From Niebla homalea (lineage: Eukaryota; Ascomycota; Lecanoromycetes; Lecanorales; Ramalinaceae), in assembly GCA_019925105.1 (NCBI GenBank), contig JAHGAU010000004.1, positions 1,488,001 through 1,552,000 on the forward strand: a DNA stretch of 64,000 bases. The letters run 5' to 3'. The position numbers and the translations under genes were made by a program. The notes beneath the pieces are model-generated. The model made no database searches. It was not told where the DNA came from and worked only from the letters and a program-made list of their open reading frames with translations. Position 1 is the first letter of the stretch; each line of letters opens with the position of its first letter. Of this stretch, positions 9,426 through 22,367 are shown one piece after another.

Positions 9426-12060
9426 AGCGGTTCTTCAGGGGCCGTGCGGGGGAACTCCAGAGATTTGTATGGGCCAGCTCACCCAAATCGAAAAATACCT
9501 CACGAAGCTCAAATCGAACTTTTGAAATTTGACCACCTAAACGCGGCCCGATCAATTCAACTTTTTGGCCCATAACTCAGCTCACCTTACGCTGTCGTTT
9601 AATACCACTTACAGGCCCATCGTAGTAAAAATGGTAAGTATATAGCCGGATATTAATATTAATCGCTTAATAAAATAATTTAAATACGTATTTTAAATAT
9701 AGAATAACGCCGTAAAATTATTTTAATATAATAAATATAATAAAAAGAAGTTTATCGTATAAAAAATTATATATTTTTTTTATTAAATTTACCTTAAATT
9801 TTATTAATAAATCTTTAAAGTAATTTTTATTCCATAAAACTTTATATAAAATCCGTATTATTGAGGCCGATATTACCGTTATTAAGAACGCTAAAATAAT
9901 TATTAAAAATATTATAAAAAAGCCGGAGTCCTTTAAGGGTCTTTCGGTTATTATTAATTATAAAAATATATAATTATAATCTTAAATTATTACCGCTTAA
10001 AAAACCCTTAAAAAAATAATACCCTTTTTACCTTTTATTTTCCTCGCGGTTATAAAAAGTAATAAGAACGTTAATACGTTTTCAGAAACTAATCGTTCAT
10101 CTACCTTTAAGTTAAAAGACTTTAATTAAATTAAAATTTTTTATTAATATAAACCTTAATATATAATAAAAATTATTAATAAAGTTATTAATATAACGTA
10201 TTATGGCGCCTTAATAAATATAAATAATAATAAAAACATTTAAATTATTATAATTATTACCGTTAAATAATTAAAAAGTAAAAACGTTAAATTAATTTCA
10301 ATAACGGCGGCGGAAACCGTTAAGCTTTAAAGGGAAGAAAGGTAAGAAAGGGTTTTTATTACGTCCGTAAGGGTAATAAAGCCGACGTACGGGGTAATAA
10401 TATATAAGGTTTCTTAAAGTATAATAAATATAAAAAGATAATAAGATTTAAAGATAAATATTAAGATAATTAATATAATTTATTTACCGGGTATAAAGAT
10501 TACTTATATAAATTACTTATATAAAAATAAAGAAAAAAGGAAGTTAACTTTAATAATTATAAAGTTTATAAATTTTTATATAATTAATATAATAATTATA
10601 AAAAGCTTATTTTAAGAGGATTAAAACCTTTTTTATAAATATCACGATCGGTTTTATAGATTATATTAATACTTTAAATATTAAATTTACGGATATATTA
10701 ATAAAAGTTATATTTCGGATAATAATTATTATAAATATTACGTATTTATACTTTATAGGTCTTAAGAATATTTTACTCTTAATTAAAAGACATATATAAT
10801 AAATAAACGCTTATATAAAATTTAAAATAATAAATACTTTAAACGATAAAAAGAATTAAATAAGGTAATATATATATAAAAGCGATATTAAGCCTATATT
10901 AAAAAAAGATTTAATTTTAATATTATTATTGCCCTTATTTACTCCGGAACTTATTAAATAATAAAATTCTCCTTCTTATATAAATATTTACTTATTTAAA
11001 ATAATTATACTTATAATTATTTTAACGTTAATAAGCTTATTAATTATAAGCTTATAAGCTATAATACTAAGTTTAAATACCTTTATAAACTTTATAGTTA
11101 AAGTTAATACCGCTCCGTAAATACTTAACGGTACCCTTAAAATAATTTTTATATTTATAAAATCTACGGAATCTATATATAATAAAATTATAGGACCTTC
11201 TTTATTAATAAAATTAATTATTAATAAAATAAAATTTAATTCTATAAAATAATAAAATAACGGACTTATATTTATCCTTAAAAGAAAGTATATTAAGAGA
11301 ATAAAGGGTATTATAGGTAAAACGCCCGTTAAAATTTCAACCTTTATAAGTATTTAACCTATTTTATACGGCAATTTCACCGCTTTTTATAAATAAATTA
11401 ACTTAGCGGCGTCGGTAGTTTTAATATAAAAACCGATAATTTAATTAATACTCTTTAACCTTAATTATACCATCGTTAAAAAGCGTAAGGAGAATTTTTT
11501 ATTTATAAAGCCTTATAAAGGTTTATAATTTAGGCCCGTATTAAAGGACGTAACCGATAAATTTTAGGCCGGCTTTTAATAGTTTAATTATAATTAAAGG
11601 ACCTTAATACATATTATATACTTTAATATTAATAAGAAATCGATCGGTTAAATTAAAAAAAGCGGAGAAAGATTAGTTAATAAAGATAATGATAATAAAC
11701 TTAATATCCCGGCGGTTAATAACTTTAATTTAACGATTAAATTAATAATAAATTTTTTAAAAATATATTTAAAAACTAATAATATAAGTATTTAAGCTTA
11801 AATTAACTTAACCTTTTTATTAACGGTATTAATACTATAATATCGGATAATAAGGAAACTTAAAATAATAAAATCCTATTAATTCTAAGCTATAATATAT
11901 ATTACTTTTATAAAAGAATAATAGCGGATTTCTTTAAAAACTTATTAAAGACTTAGTAAATTTAAATTATAATATCATCGTAATTTAAAAGCCGTAAATT
12001 TATAATAATGAAAACCGGATAATTTATTATTTAACCATTAATAAATGGAAACTCATTTTC

Positions 12061-12234
12061 TGTGGCGTGCTCAGTATAAAGGGTAAAAATATATGTGATA
12101 TGTATAATTGTTTTATAGGTAGCTAACTATGTAGGTATTGCATATATAAAGGTACGTGCGCCAAACCAGCGGAACAAGGTAAAGCCGCTCCGCTCCAATA
12201 AGGCTAAGACTTAGCTCTAGCTGAGATCCTAATA
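12061..12234 (-). repeat. Left LTR of TRIM-like element 1
   Basis: Starts TGTGGCGTGCTCAG and ends GAGATCCTAATA (RIP form of CCTAACA). It has the same length as 13435-13608. Confidence 0.85.
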
Positions 12235-13434
12235 ATTTTTTATTAATAAAAAAATACTCTTGCCCTAAGAGCAATCCATTATTAAAATTATTATAAATAC
12301 TGGTCCCGGACGTAGGTATACCTTTATTAAAGGTCCGGGCAAGTGCAGAAGGGAATCGGTAGGGTGGTGGTGGAGTATTAAGGTATGGTGGTAGGTGCAT
12401 ATTGAAAAATCGAGAAAAAATTAAGCCGGGCAATTATCGTAATTATACCCGGGAAATAATCGTGATTTTTTAAGCTTTAAATTGCTTAAAAACGTAATCT
12501 CCGGGGTATTGCCGAAGTCGAGTCTGTAAATAAAGGGGTAAAGCCCGGTGGCCGTAAGTTACTCCAGAAATAAATATTGCGGGAGTAAAAGGCCTAATGC
12601 TAAAGTTATATTAAGCTTGTTAAGGGTGATATTATAAGTATAATAGTGTTAAGACGAATAAGCTTTTTAAGATAACGTATAACGTATGGTCCGGTGTATT
12701 TATAGTCCACCTTTTCCTTGAATCTTAGTGCTATAGGTATACGCTGTGGCTTAAATATTTATGCCGGTTTCTAAGCCTTTTATAGTTCGATTTACTGATA
12801 GGTTTACTATGGAGATAATAAGGACTTCTCGGTTTCTTACGGTTACTATAATATTATAGAAGCTTTACCTACTATATATAGGAATCTCTTTTCGAGCTCT
12901 TATATTTAAAGCCTTATATTCGTTCTGACTACTTTTATTATCTTACCGACTTATTTAGTATATTAAAAGTAAGCTCCGCGTTTAAGACACCTATAAATAT
13001 ATTGCGGGTTAATATTGTCGGTACGGAGACGTTAAGTAAAGCTGAAAACGTCATAAATAAAAGGATTAAAGGTAAGATCTTTTAACGGAGTTTTTAAGGG
13101 TGCTAGTGCAGGTTTAAGTATAAGCCGGTTAAGGAGTCGCTTAAATTGTTCGTCGTTAAAGGTAAGTATCATTATTAATATCACTATCGGGTTTACTGAA
13201 AGGGACGGCTTTTAAGCTCGGCTTCGTTGAACCGTATCGATTATTTATCTACTAGCTGGGCATAGTAGAACTAGTAATAATAACAATATTACTTTAAAGT
13301 TATTAATAGCGAAACTTTCGTCGAGTTTACTGGACTCGTTGCGTTTTCTGCGTTGTCTGAATCTGTAATCTTCGTAATAACGGTTATGCGTCTACTATAA
13401 TAACTGCTGCGATCTTATGTTATTATTATTAAAT

Positions 13435-13608
13435 TATAGCGTACTCAGTATAAAGGGTAAAAATATATATAATATAGATAATTGTTTTATAGGTAGCTAA
13501 CTATGTAGGTATTGCATATATGAAGGTGCGTGCGTTAAGCCAGCGGAACAAGGTAAAGCCGCTCCGCTCCGGTAGGGCTGAGACTCAGCTCCAGCTGAGA
13601 TCCTAACA
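13435..13608 (-). repeat. Right LTR of TRIM-like element 1
   Basis: Starts TATAGCGTACTCAG (RIP form of TGTGGCGTGCTCAG) and ends GAGATCCTAACA. It contains the CTCAGCTCCAGCTGAG dyad near the end. Confidence 0.85.
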
Positions 13609-13833
13609 TTTTCCCGGATTATAATAAGGCCCGTGTATATTTTTTTATTAATAAAGATGTATTACTTCCGACCAATCAATTTTATAGGGAATATTCGTTT
13701 AATTTTCTTATTTTAAACGTTAAATTTTTATTATAAAATAAATTATAATATTTAAATTTATAATATTTATTGATAAAAAAACTCGGCCGACTTTATAAAG
13801 ACCCTAGACCTATTAAACTTAATACTTAAGGAG

Positions 13834-13890
13834 CCTAAAGAATACTTAGTTATAAAAGATTTTAACCTATATTACCCGAGATAAGGGAGA
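13834..13890 (+). pseudogene. LINE C endonuclease motif relic
   Basis: The frame reads LVIKDFNLYYPR, then a stop, then GRLKI around 13849-13890. This matches the GDFNxHHPxW box of APE-type endonucleases in LINE ORF2, with RIP-type substitutions and stops. ORF2 continues to about 14545, where the copia-containing insertion begins. Confidence 0.65.
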
Positions 13891-14554
13891 CTTAAAATAA
13901 ATAAAATTAATAAATACACCTTAATCCTATTAAAAACTATAGATTATTATAAGCTTAAATTAATATTACTAAAAAAAAGATATTTATTGTAAAAAAAGAC
14001 TTAGTTTAACGGTTAATTTAATTTTAATGGCCCCCGGGGCCTCCAGCCGGATTAAATTTTATAATATTTATAAGCCGGTAGATTGCGATTTAAATTATAA
14101 GCCTATTCTTACTGTATTAAATATTAATCTATTAATAATAGAAATATATAAAGTAAAAAGCTAAATAAAATTTAATGCCAGTAAATTTTAGACCGTTTTT
14201 AAAACCTTTTTATTATCCTAAATAGAATTAATAAAATAAATAAATAAAAGTAAAGTAAACTTAACCTTAAGTAAAATTACTTAGGTACTATAAAGCGTAA
14301 TTAAAACTTTAATCTTTTTTATTAAGATTATTAAATAATCCTATTTAAGTTTTATTAAAGAAATTAATGATATTATATAGAATATTAAGCGGTTTTAAAG
14401 GAAATATTAAAAAATATAGTGATTAAAGGATTAAGAAAAGTATAAGTTAAAGAAGAATCATAAAAAAAGGGGATAAAAAAGTATTTAACTTAAATTCATA
14501 AAACCTATATTAAAAAAGCCTTTATTAATCCCGGGGGACTTTAAAAATTGTTGA

Positions 14555-14660
14555 TTTGGTAGCAATATGTCCATTGATTGAAAGCTATGTATGAGGAGTA
14601 CAGGGAGACAAAGTTCTACCTGCAATTATCTATTTAACGTACTAGGATGTACGGTTAAGT
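14555..14660 (+). other. RIP-poor LTR-retrotransposon fragment
   Basis: An island of about 100 bp keeps CA/TG dinucleotides inside RIP-mutated DNA. It contains ATTTGGTAGCAAT, the 13-mer that serves as primer-binding site in the TRIM-like elements, and further on CTAGGATGTACGG, a block shared with both copia LTR families. It marks the left limit of the large insertion into LINE C. I could not find its partner LTR, so the element type is open. Confidence 0.4.
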
Positions 14661-16421
14661 GTTTATAATTATATTACGCTTTTTTACCTACATATAATAT
14701 GGATGTACCTGCCCATAAGCCGTCTTTAATACCTTTAATACTCCCTTTATTAAGGATAATAATATTATTACTTATAGGTCGGTATCGCCTTTAATCTTAA
14801 TAGTACTTATATAGGGTTAATATCTGTAAGCCCGAATAACTTAATAAGGATATCGGCGGCTTATATCTCAAACGGAATTTACTTAAAAGTAAGCTTATAA
14901 GTTTTAAATATTATTTTACGGATAAAATAATAATAACTCCGGATATATTTTATACGGTTATAATTTGATTGATTGATTGATTGATTTATACTACGGGTCT
15001 AGTTAAGTTAATTCCGGCGTTCCTTAATACGCGGTTTTTTAGCCTTATTAATAACCGTAAAAACCTAATATTTATAACGTTAAAGCAAAAACCAGCGTTT
15101 ACCAGGCCTTTACCTTTTATCCTTTAAGGTAAAGGATATTAACGGCCGTTTAAAAAGTAATAATCTATTTATATATTTCTTATGTTTTAACTCCTCCAAG
15201 AAAATCCATAATATTATAACCGTATTTTTATAAGAACTATCCTTAAGCTCGTTACTCTTCCGTTCTTTTATATATTTATATTACCTTAATTTTACGTAAT
15301 ATTTTTAAATATCCTTATTAATACTTATACGTTTAATATATACCCTTTTTATATTATTATCGTTATTAACTCTTTTAAGGACTTTTAATAAGTATTTATT
15401 ATTATATCCTTACGGTTATAAAAGATGCTTTCCGGTTTATATAATTAATATAACCGGTTTCCCCTTTTCTTTTTCTTTTTTAACCGGTAATAAGCTTTTT
15501 CTATAAGGTTTTTAATAATTTTATTTCTTTCTATAATAAAATTAAACTATAATAATAATCCGGTAAATATTATAAACTTAATGGCTACCTAAATACTTTA
15601 CTTTATAAATAATATTTAATAATAATTATAAATATTAACCTTTATAATAAATTTTAATTTAACCTCCGTAAATAAAAAATAAGAAATAAGGACGTATATA
15701 ACGTTTCACTTTTTTTATCCGTATTTATATCCGGCGTTTATTTAACCTCCGGTATATATAATAAATAAAAAATAAGTTAAACCGTTTTTACCTATCCGGA
15801 GTTAAATTATTAATATATTATTACCCTTTTTTATAATATTATAACGGCGGAAATACTTATTAATAATCTTTTTATCGTTAAAAGTTAAATAATAATAACT
15901 TTAAGGTGTAAAGTCTTTATATTTCCGTTAACGTTTAATTTATTTTATTATAACTTATAAAGCGATTATTATAGCCTTTATTCTTTAAATTTTCTTAATC
16001 TTAATCTTTTTTACGCTTAACGGGAGTTTATATTTATTTAAGCTAGTTTCCGGGATACCGGTAAAATTAATTTCTTTTTAATTTATTTTTACTTTATCTT
16101 AATAGGAAGGGGGATAAGTATTTTTAGTTTATTCCCTTTAACTTAAAACTTATTAAGATTTTAACGGATCCGCCCGTTTCCTATTATTATAATTAAATAT
16201 ATATATTTCTTTAACTTTATTTAAGCGATTATTTAATTTAATAAAACTTTAATCGGCGGTATAAAAACCTTAAACTTTAACATTAAAATAAAGGTTACTT
16301 TATATATACCGTTAATTACTCTTAAATACTAGTTCTAGACTTTCTATAATATTTAAATAAGCTTTTTTTTATGTCCCGGAGTACTTTTAAATATATATTA
16401 GATGGCTATAATATATATTAT

Positions 16422-19400
16422 TAATTGATTAATTGATTTATACTACGGATCTAGCTAAGCTAATTCCGGCGTTCCTTAATACTCGGTTATTTAACCTTAT
16501 TAATAACCGTAAAAACCCGATATCTATAACGTTAAAAATAAAAACCGGTATCTATCTAACTTTTATTTTCATCTTAAGGGTTAAGAGTATTTACGGCCGT
16601 TTAAAGAGTAAGAATTTATTTATATACCTTTTTTAAGAAAACCTATAATATTATAATTAAATTTACTTAAGGGTTATTTTTAAACTTATTGCTTTTCCGT
16701 TATTTTACGGGTTTATTTAATATTAAAATTTTAAAATTCTGATTATATTATTAAATATCTTTATTAATATATATACTATTATTATTTTATTTATATAACT
16801 TTACCGACCAATATAATATTACTTTTTATACCGCTCCGGTATTTATAGCCCTTTTAACCCTTTATTAAATATAGTTTTTCCGCCGTTACTTTTTACTTCC
16901 GGGTTAACGGTAAGGTTTCTTAATTAAGTTTTCGACTATTTTATTTATTTCCTTAATTAAATTAAATTATAATAATAAACCCGTAATTATTATAAATTTG
17001 GCGGCCGCTTTAATACCTTTTTTATTAATAAGTATTTAATAATAATTATTAATCCTTATCCTTTTAATTAAACTTAATTTAAGTTCCTTAAATAATAAAT
17101 AGGAAATTAATACGTATATAGCGTTTTATTTTTATTATTTATATTCGTAATTAACGTTAGTCTAATTATTAACGTATATAATAAAAAAAAAGTAAATTAA
17201 GCCGTTTTTATTTATCCGGAATTAAATTATTAATATATTATTATTTTTCTTTATAATCTTATAACGTTAAAAATATTTATTAATAACTTTATTATTATTT
17301 AAAGCCGGGTATTATTACTTTTAAGGGATTAATTCTTTATATTTACGTTAACGCTTTTTTTATTTTTTTATAATTTATAAAGTAATCGTTATTAACTTTA
17401 CCTTTATAGTTTTTTTCTTTCTTACCGTTTTTATTTTAAATAAAAATCTATATACTTTTACGTTAACTTCTTAAAGGTAAGTTAAATTAACTTCTTTTTT
17501 AATTTACTTTAGTTTAACTTCTGTAAAAAGGGTAAATACCGTTTTTTTACGTTTTTTTATTTAAGGTTTTTTATAGTTTTAATAAATACGTTTATTTCTT
17601 ATTAATATAACTAAATTTATACCTTTTTTAAACCTCGCTTAAGCGACTATTTAATTAAGGGTTAGCTTTATTAATAATATAAAAACCTTAGATTTTAATA
17701 TTAAGACGGAAGTCGCTTTATATACTTTATTTATTACTTTTAAATATCGGTTTTAAACCTTTTATAATTGCCGGACGGGCTTTTTCCTATATTTAAACGT
17801 ACTTTTAAGTACGTATTAAATAGCTATTACGTACGTTATCGTAGGCTTTATAACTATTTAATAAACGGTTTTAGCCTTTTATAAAATAGCTCTTTACGTT
17901 AACGTTATAAAATAAATAAAGCCCTTTTCTTATGAAATTATTTTCTTTTAAACTTTTCTTATATAATCCTTTTAATCTAGTTTCTTATTAATTTATAAGT
18001 TAAATACCTTAATAATAATTTCCGGTTTTATTATTATATTATTTAAATCCACCGTAATTATTATATTATATAGTTTTAAGCTTTTTATTATATAAATAAG
18101 CTTATACTTATACGGGATGAATTAAGCTTTATATATTTTTATTTATCGTAAATAGACTTTATAAGTTTATTTTAATTTTAAATAGTTTATATAAATAAAC
18201 GTATTATAAATTAAAAGGTAAATATCGTTAATAAAACCCTTTATTTAAACTTTTTATTTTAACTTTATTAAGTCTTTAATAAGCGGGCCGTTAAAGAATA
18301 AGAATAAAACCGGGGAAATAAATAACCTTTAAGGAATCCTTATTATTACGGGCTTTATTATATTTATTTTCTATTTTAGGTTAATTCACGTTGCTTAATT
18401 ATTTAAGAAACTTTTTATTTAATTTATAAAGAAAAATAAAATTTTTTTTTTCCGTAAATTATATAGTAATTCTTAATAATTTATTTTATTAAATACCTTT
18501 ATAATATTTAAGGAAAAAAGACTTATAATATACTTTTTTTTATAGTTTTATATTATATATACGTTATTAATTAAGCCTTTAAGAACCGTTTCCGTTAACC
18601 GTCCTTTTTTTACTTTTATTTATTAATTAAAAAATAACCTATATTCTTTTATGTAATTATTTAAAATCTTTATAATTACCGTTTTTAAAGCCTTTTTTAA
18701 CGTATAAAGGAATATTATAAGTTTATATAACTTTATTTTTAAGTAATTTAATTTAATTAACTTCTTAAGGATAATCGTTTTAATTTCCTTAAATTTACGG
18801 GGGTAATATCCTATATTAAAATAAGCTTAAAATGAATAAATAAAGATTTTTTTAAATAATAACGTTATTATAAATAGGAACTTATTTAATATATTATTAA
18901 ATCCGGGGGTTTTATCCTTTTTTAACTTATTAATCGTTTTAATTATTATCTTTTAAATTATTATTTTACTTATTATTATTAATTTAGGATATATAGTACC
19001 GTTAATATTTATTACGTTAACTTTTAATAACGGGGGAAAAACGCTTCTTTAAAAGCTTTAATTTTATTATTAAAGGTGTTTATTACCGTACCGTTTAATT
19101 TTTTAAGGGTAAAAATTTAAAAATAAATTTAGGTTTTTTATTTTATTCTTTATTATATTTTATTAACTTTTAAATATTACGAAAAGAAACCGTTAAATTA
19201 TATATTATAGTCCGAAAATACGTTTATTTAACCTTTTAGATAATTCTTTCTTTTTCTTTTTAAGCTTTTTTTAACCGTTAAAACGTTTTCCGGTTCCTAT
19301 ACTTAATAGTTTACTTTATAAGCGTTTTTACCTTTATAGTTACCTTTATATATTCCTTATTTTAATAGGTTTTAACTTTCTTAAACGGTTTTATTATTAA

Positions 19401-22367
19401 AATTATTACGTTAATTATTTTATTTAGAACCTTTATTATCCGCTTTATAAAACGGTTAATTTATTTTTTATTATTAAGTTAAAAAAGCTTTATTAATTAA
19501 AATATTATTTTTATTGCTTTTATAAATATTTTAACTTTTTTAATTATTTTTTACGCTTATTTAAACGGTAAAAATAGAATTACGTTAACGGATTAATTTA
19601 AAGTTATTTATATTAAGATATAATTTAAACCGTATTTTAAGTTTTTTCAGGGTCCGTATATTATAATTAAATTAATAATATTTTCCGAGTTAAATATTAA
19701 GTTAATTATAATTTTAAGTTTACGGCTTTCTTATATAATAGCCTTTTTTAACGTTAATAACGTAAAATTAAACGGTATAATAATTATTAATAATTCCTTA
19801 AATTTAATATAATTAATTATATAACCTTCTTTATTTTATTAAACGTAATAAAGATTAAAGTCCTTTATTAAGAAATACTTATTAAATACGGTTATAATAT
19901 CCTTAAATAATAGGATTATAAAAAGTTTCTTTTTATTAATTAATAACAGATTATACGTATTATAAATATTTAAATCGCCCTTAATATCCCCTTTTTATAT
20001 GATCCGGAGTGTTAGGACATAAGCATGTGTACATAGCATAGTTAATGTTTTGTCCTTTGTCCTTGGTAGGGATAGGACGCTGTCCTTTGTGTAGGACAGC
20101 TCATTTTGTACATAGCATGGTCTTCACTGAAGACACCTACTCAATAAACTTACATTACTCATACACTTACTGTGACCCCCACACGGAGTATATATAGGTT
20201 TTTTCCGTAATAAATAATGTCTTAATTATTTATATTTTATTTTTTATTAATAAAGAAATACGTTTACGTCGTTTTATTATTTTTAAAGGTTAAATAGAAA
20301 TTATCTTTTAAATTAATTGAAAAGTAAATATACGGATTATACGGTAACTTTTATATCGCTATAATATCGATATTTTTTATTTTTTTGGATTTAAATATTA
20401 ATATTATAACTTTAATTACTTCTTTACGTATATTATATTATATTATCCTTAAAAGCGTAAATATATTAAATATTAACGTCCGTCGGGCTTTCCTTATTAA
20501 CTTTTATTTATATAAACGGTCTTTCTTTAAGATTAAGCGTTATTTATTTTAATTTTCTTATTATAATAATAATCCTGGTCGGGTAATTAACTTTAAGGGT
20601 TAATATTATTATAAGCTTCCTTTTTTTTACGTTATTAATTACTGCGTTTTATTTTTCCCCGTTTAATAAGTTCTATTTATGTTTTAAAATCGTTTTTAAT
20701 TATTTTATTAATTTAAGTTTATATAAGTTATAGCGTTAAACTTTAACCGTTATCCTAGTTTCTTTACGTTAAGTCTCTTCCGCTTTTACCGTATATTATA
20801 AGTTTTACGTTAAATAATTATTATTACTATATACCGTATATTTTAACGCGTTTTTCGTTAAGCCCTTTATTATTAAGTTAACGTATTTATACGTATTATA
20901 CCCTTTAATATATATTATATACTTTATGCTATTAAGGCACCTCGTAATAATATACCCGTACCCTTAATATTTAAAGTATTAATAAATATCCGTTACCCAA
21001 TTTTAAAGTCTTATTAATTTAAAAGATTTACCCTTTATTACCCCTTTATTGAAAATATTATTATATATTTTTATTAACGTTATACTTAAAATAATTATAA
21101 AGTATCTCTTTATATAATTAAAAACGTTTAATTTCTTTATTATAAAAAGGAAACTATAATTAATAATCTTTAACTTAAAATAAAGGATTATATTCTCTTT
21201 TTTTATCCGCCTTAAAGTAATTTCCCTTTCTTCCCCCGTAAATTTTATTAAGTATATCCCGTTTACCGCGATAACGAAAAATTATTTTAATATTTTTATT
21301 ATTTTATACCCTTTTTTATTAACTTATCCCTTTAACTTTTTTAGTTTTTCCTTTATTTTTAATAAGGTTATATCGAGGAAAATATCCTTATTTTATAGTT
21401 TACGTATTGTAATAATTTATTTTATTAACGGCTTTCCCGTTATTTTAAACGCCTTTATTAATTATAATAAGTTTACTTTTACCGTTATACTTTTTTTTTT
21501 CGCCCGATAATTATATGGTTATTGTTTTTATTTTCTTTAACGCCGCCGTTTTCTCCCCCACTTTTATTTCCTTTACTGTTAATATTAACGTTATCTTCGT
21601 GGCTTTTATTACTTAATTTATTCCTGCTCCCTTTTTTAAAGTTTCCCTTATTACTTTTTTATTTTATACGTATTTTTTCTGTTTTTTTTTACCTTTATCC
21701 GTTAGCGCTTTTATTATTGTTCCTTAAACTACGTATAACCTTTTTAATTCCCTTAAATTTCTCCCTATATCTATATAAAAGTTTTTTATTCCCCGTAATC
21801 CGATTTATAATATCGGTTAAGTCTTTAACGTAATATTTTTTTATATAATTATAAAAAGGTTTTTTAGCGTTCTTACCGCCTCCTCTTTTATTGTTTTTCC
21901 CCCGTATATTTAACGGTTATTTCTTTTTATAGTTTATTCCTATTTATTTAATATTTCCTTATTTTCTTTTAGTTTTTTTTAAATTTATATATACTTAATA
22001 AAGCCTTTTATGCTTCCGTTTACCCTTTCTTTATCCTTACGTATTATTTTCATCCTTTCCGCCTTTTATTTATTACCTTTAATAATAATATTTTTACGCG
22101 TTATACGCGTTCCTTTACGCATATTTTATTAATTATAAATTCCCTATTCGATTTAAGGCCTTTTTATCTCATATTTATCGTATTATTTATATAACTTATT
22201 ACCGTTTTTATTAACTTAAACCGCTTACCCTTTTTCGCCTTTTATTTTTATTATTATTCCGCTTCCGCTTATTGCATTTAAGGTACTATCCTTATTATTA
22301 CTTAAGCTATATACGCGTACATCGTTTCTGACCTCTAGGGTCCCGTTATTCGTCGCCATTCTCCAAA
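16422..22367 (-). mobile_element. LINE A, full length 5946 bp, nested in LINE B
   Basis: The target duplication ATAATATATATTAT occurs at 16408-16421 and 22368-22381. The left end is the 3' terminus with a degenerate (AATC/AATT)n tail on the minus strand. The right end is the 5' terminus, with the ORF1 ATG at 22359-22357 only 8 nt inside. ORF1 begins MATNNGTLEV..DVRVYSLSN. Endonuclease motif DFNLYY is at 19862-19854. Around 17910 it aligns with LINE B around 22450, offset by about 4540 bp. RIP-mutated throughout except the 5' end. Confidence 0.87.
20010..20183. repeat. Solo LTR, 174 bp, RIP-free
   Basis: Starts TGTTAGGACATAAGC and ends GACCCCCACA. The perfect duplication CGGAG lies at 20005-20009 and 20184-20188. 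It shares the AGGACA/TGTCCTTTG blocks with 6851-7025. It lies in the middle of heavily RIP-mutated LINE A and shows no RIP itself. Confidence 0.88.

Larger units (their letters stand above)
12061..13608 (-). mobile_element. Small non-autonomous LTR element (TRIM-like), 1548 bp
   Basis: Two 174-bp LTRs (12061-12234, 13435-13608) enclose a 1.2-kb interior without a coding frame. The target duplication TTTTC lies at 12056-12060 and 13609-13613. On the minus strand, the bases next to the right LTR are the RIP form of ATTTGGTAGCAAT, a tRNA-3'-end type primer site that is intact in the sister copy at 52460-54058. The interior has blocks related to the 5' interior of the copia elements (compare about 12395-12470 with 54985-55080). 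It was inserted in the endonuclease half of LINE C. RIP is moderate. Confidence 0.85.

Noticed and set aside
21522..21833. 103-codon ORF rich in Leu and Phe, membrane-like
   Set aside because: It lies in the RIP-mutated 5' half of LINE A on the opposite strand; the hydrophobicity follows from TTT/CTT-rich composition.
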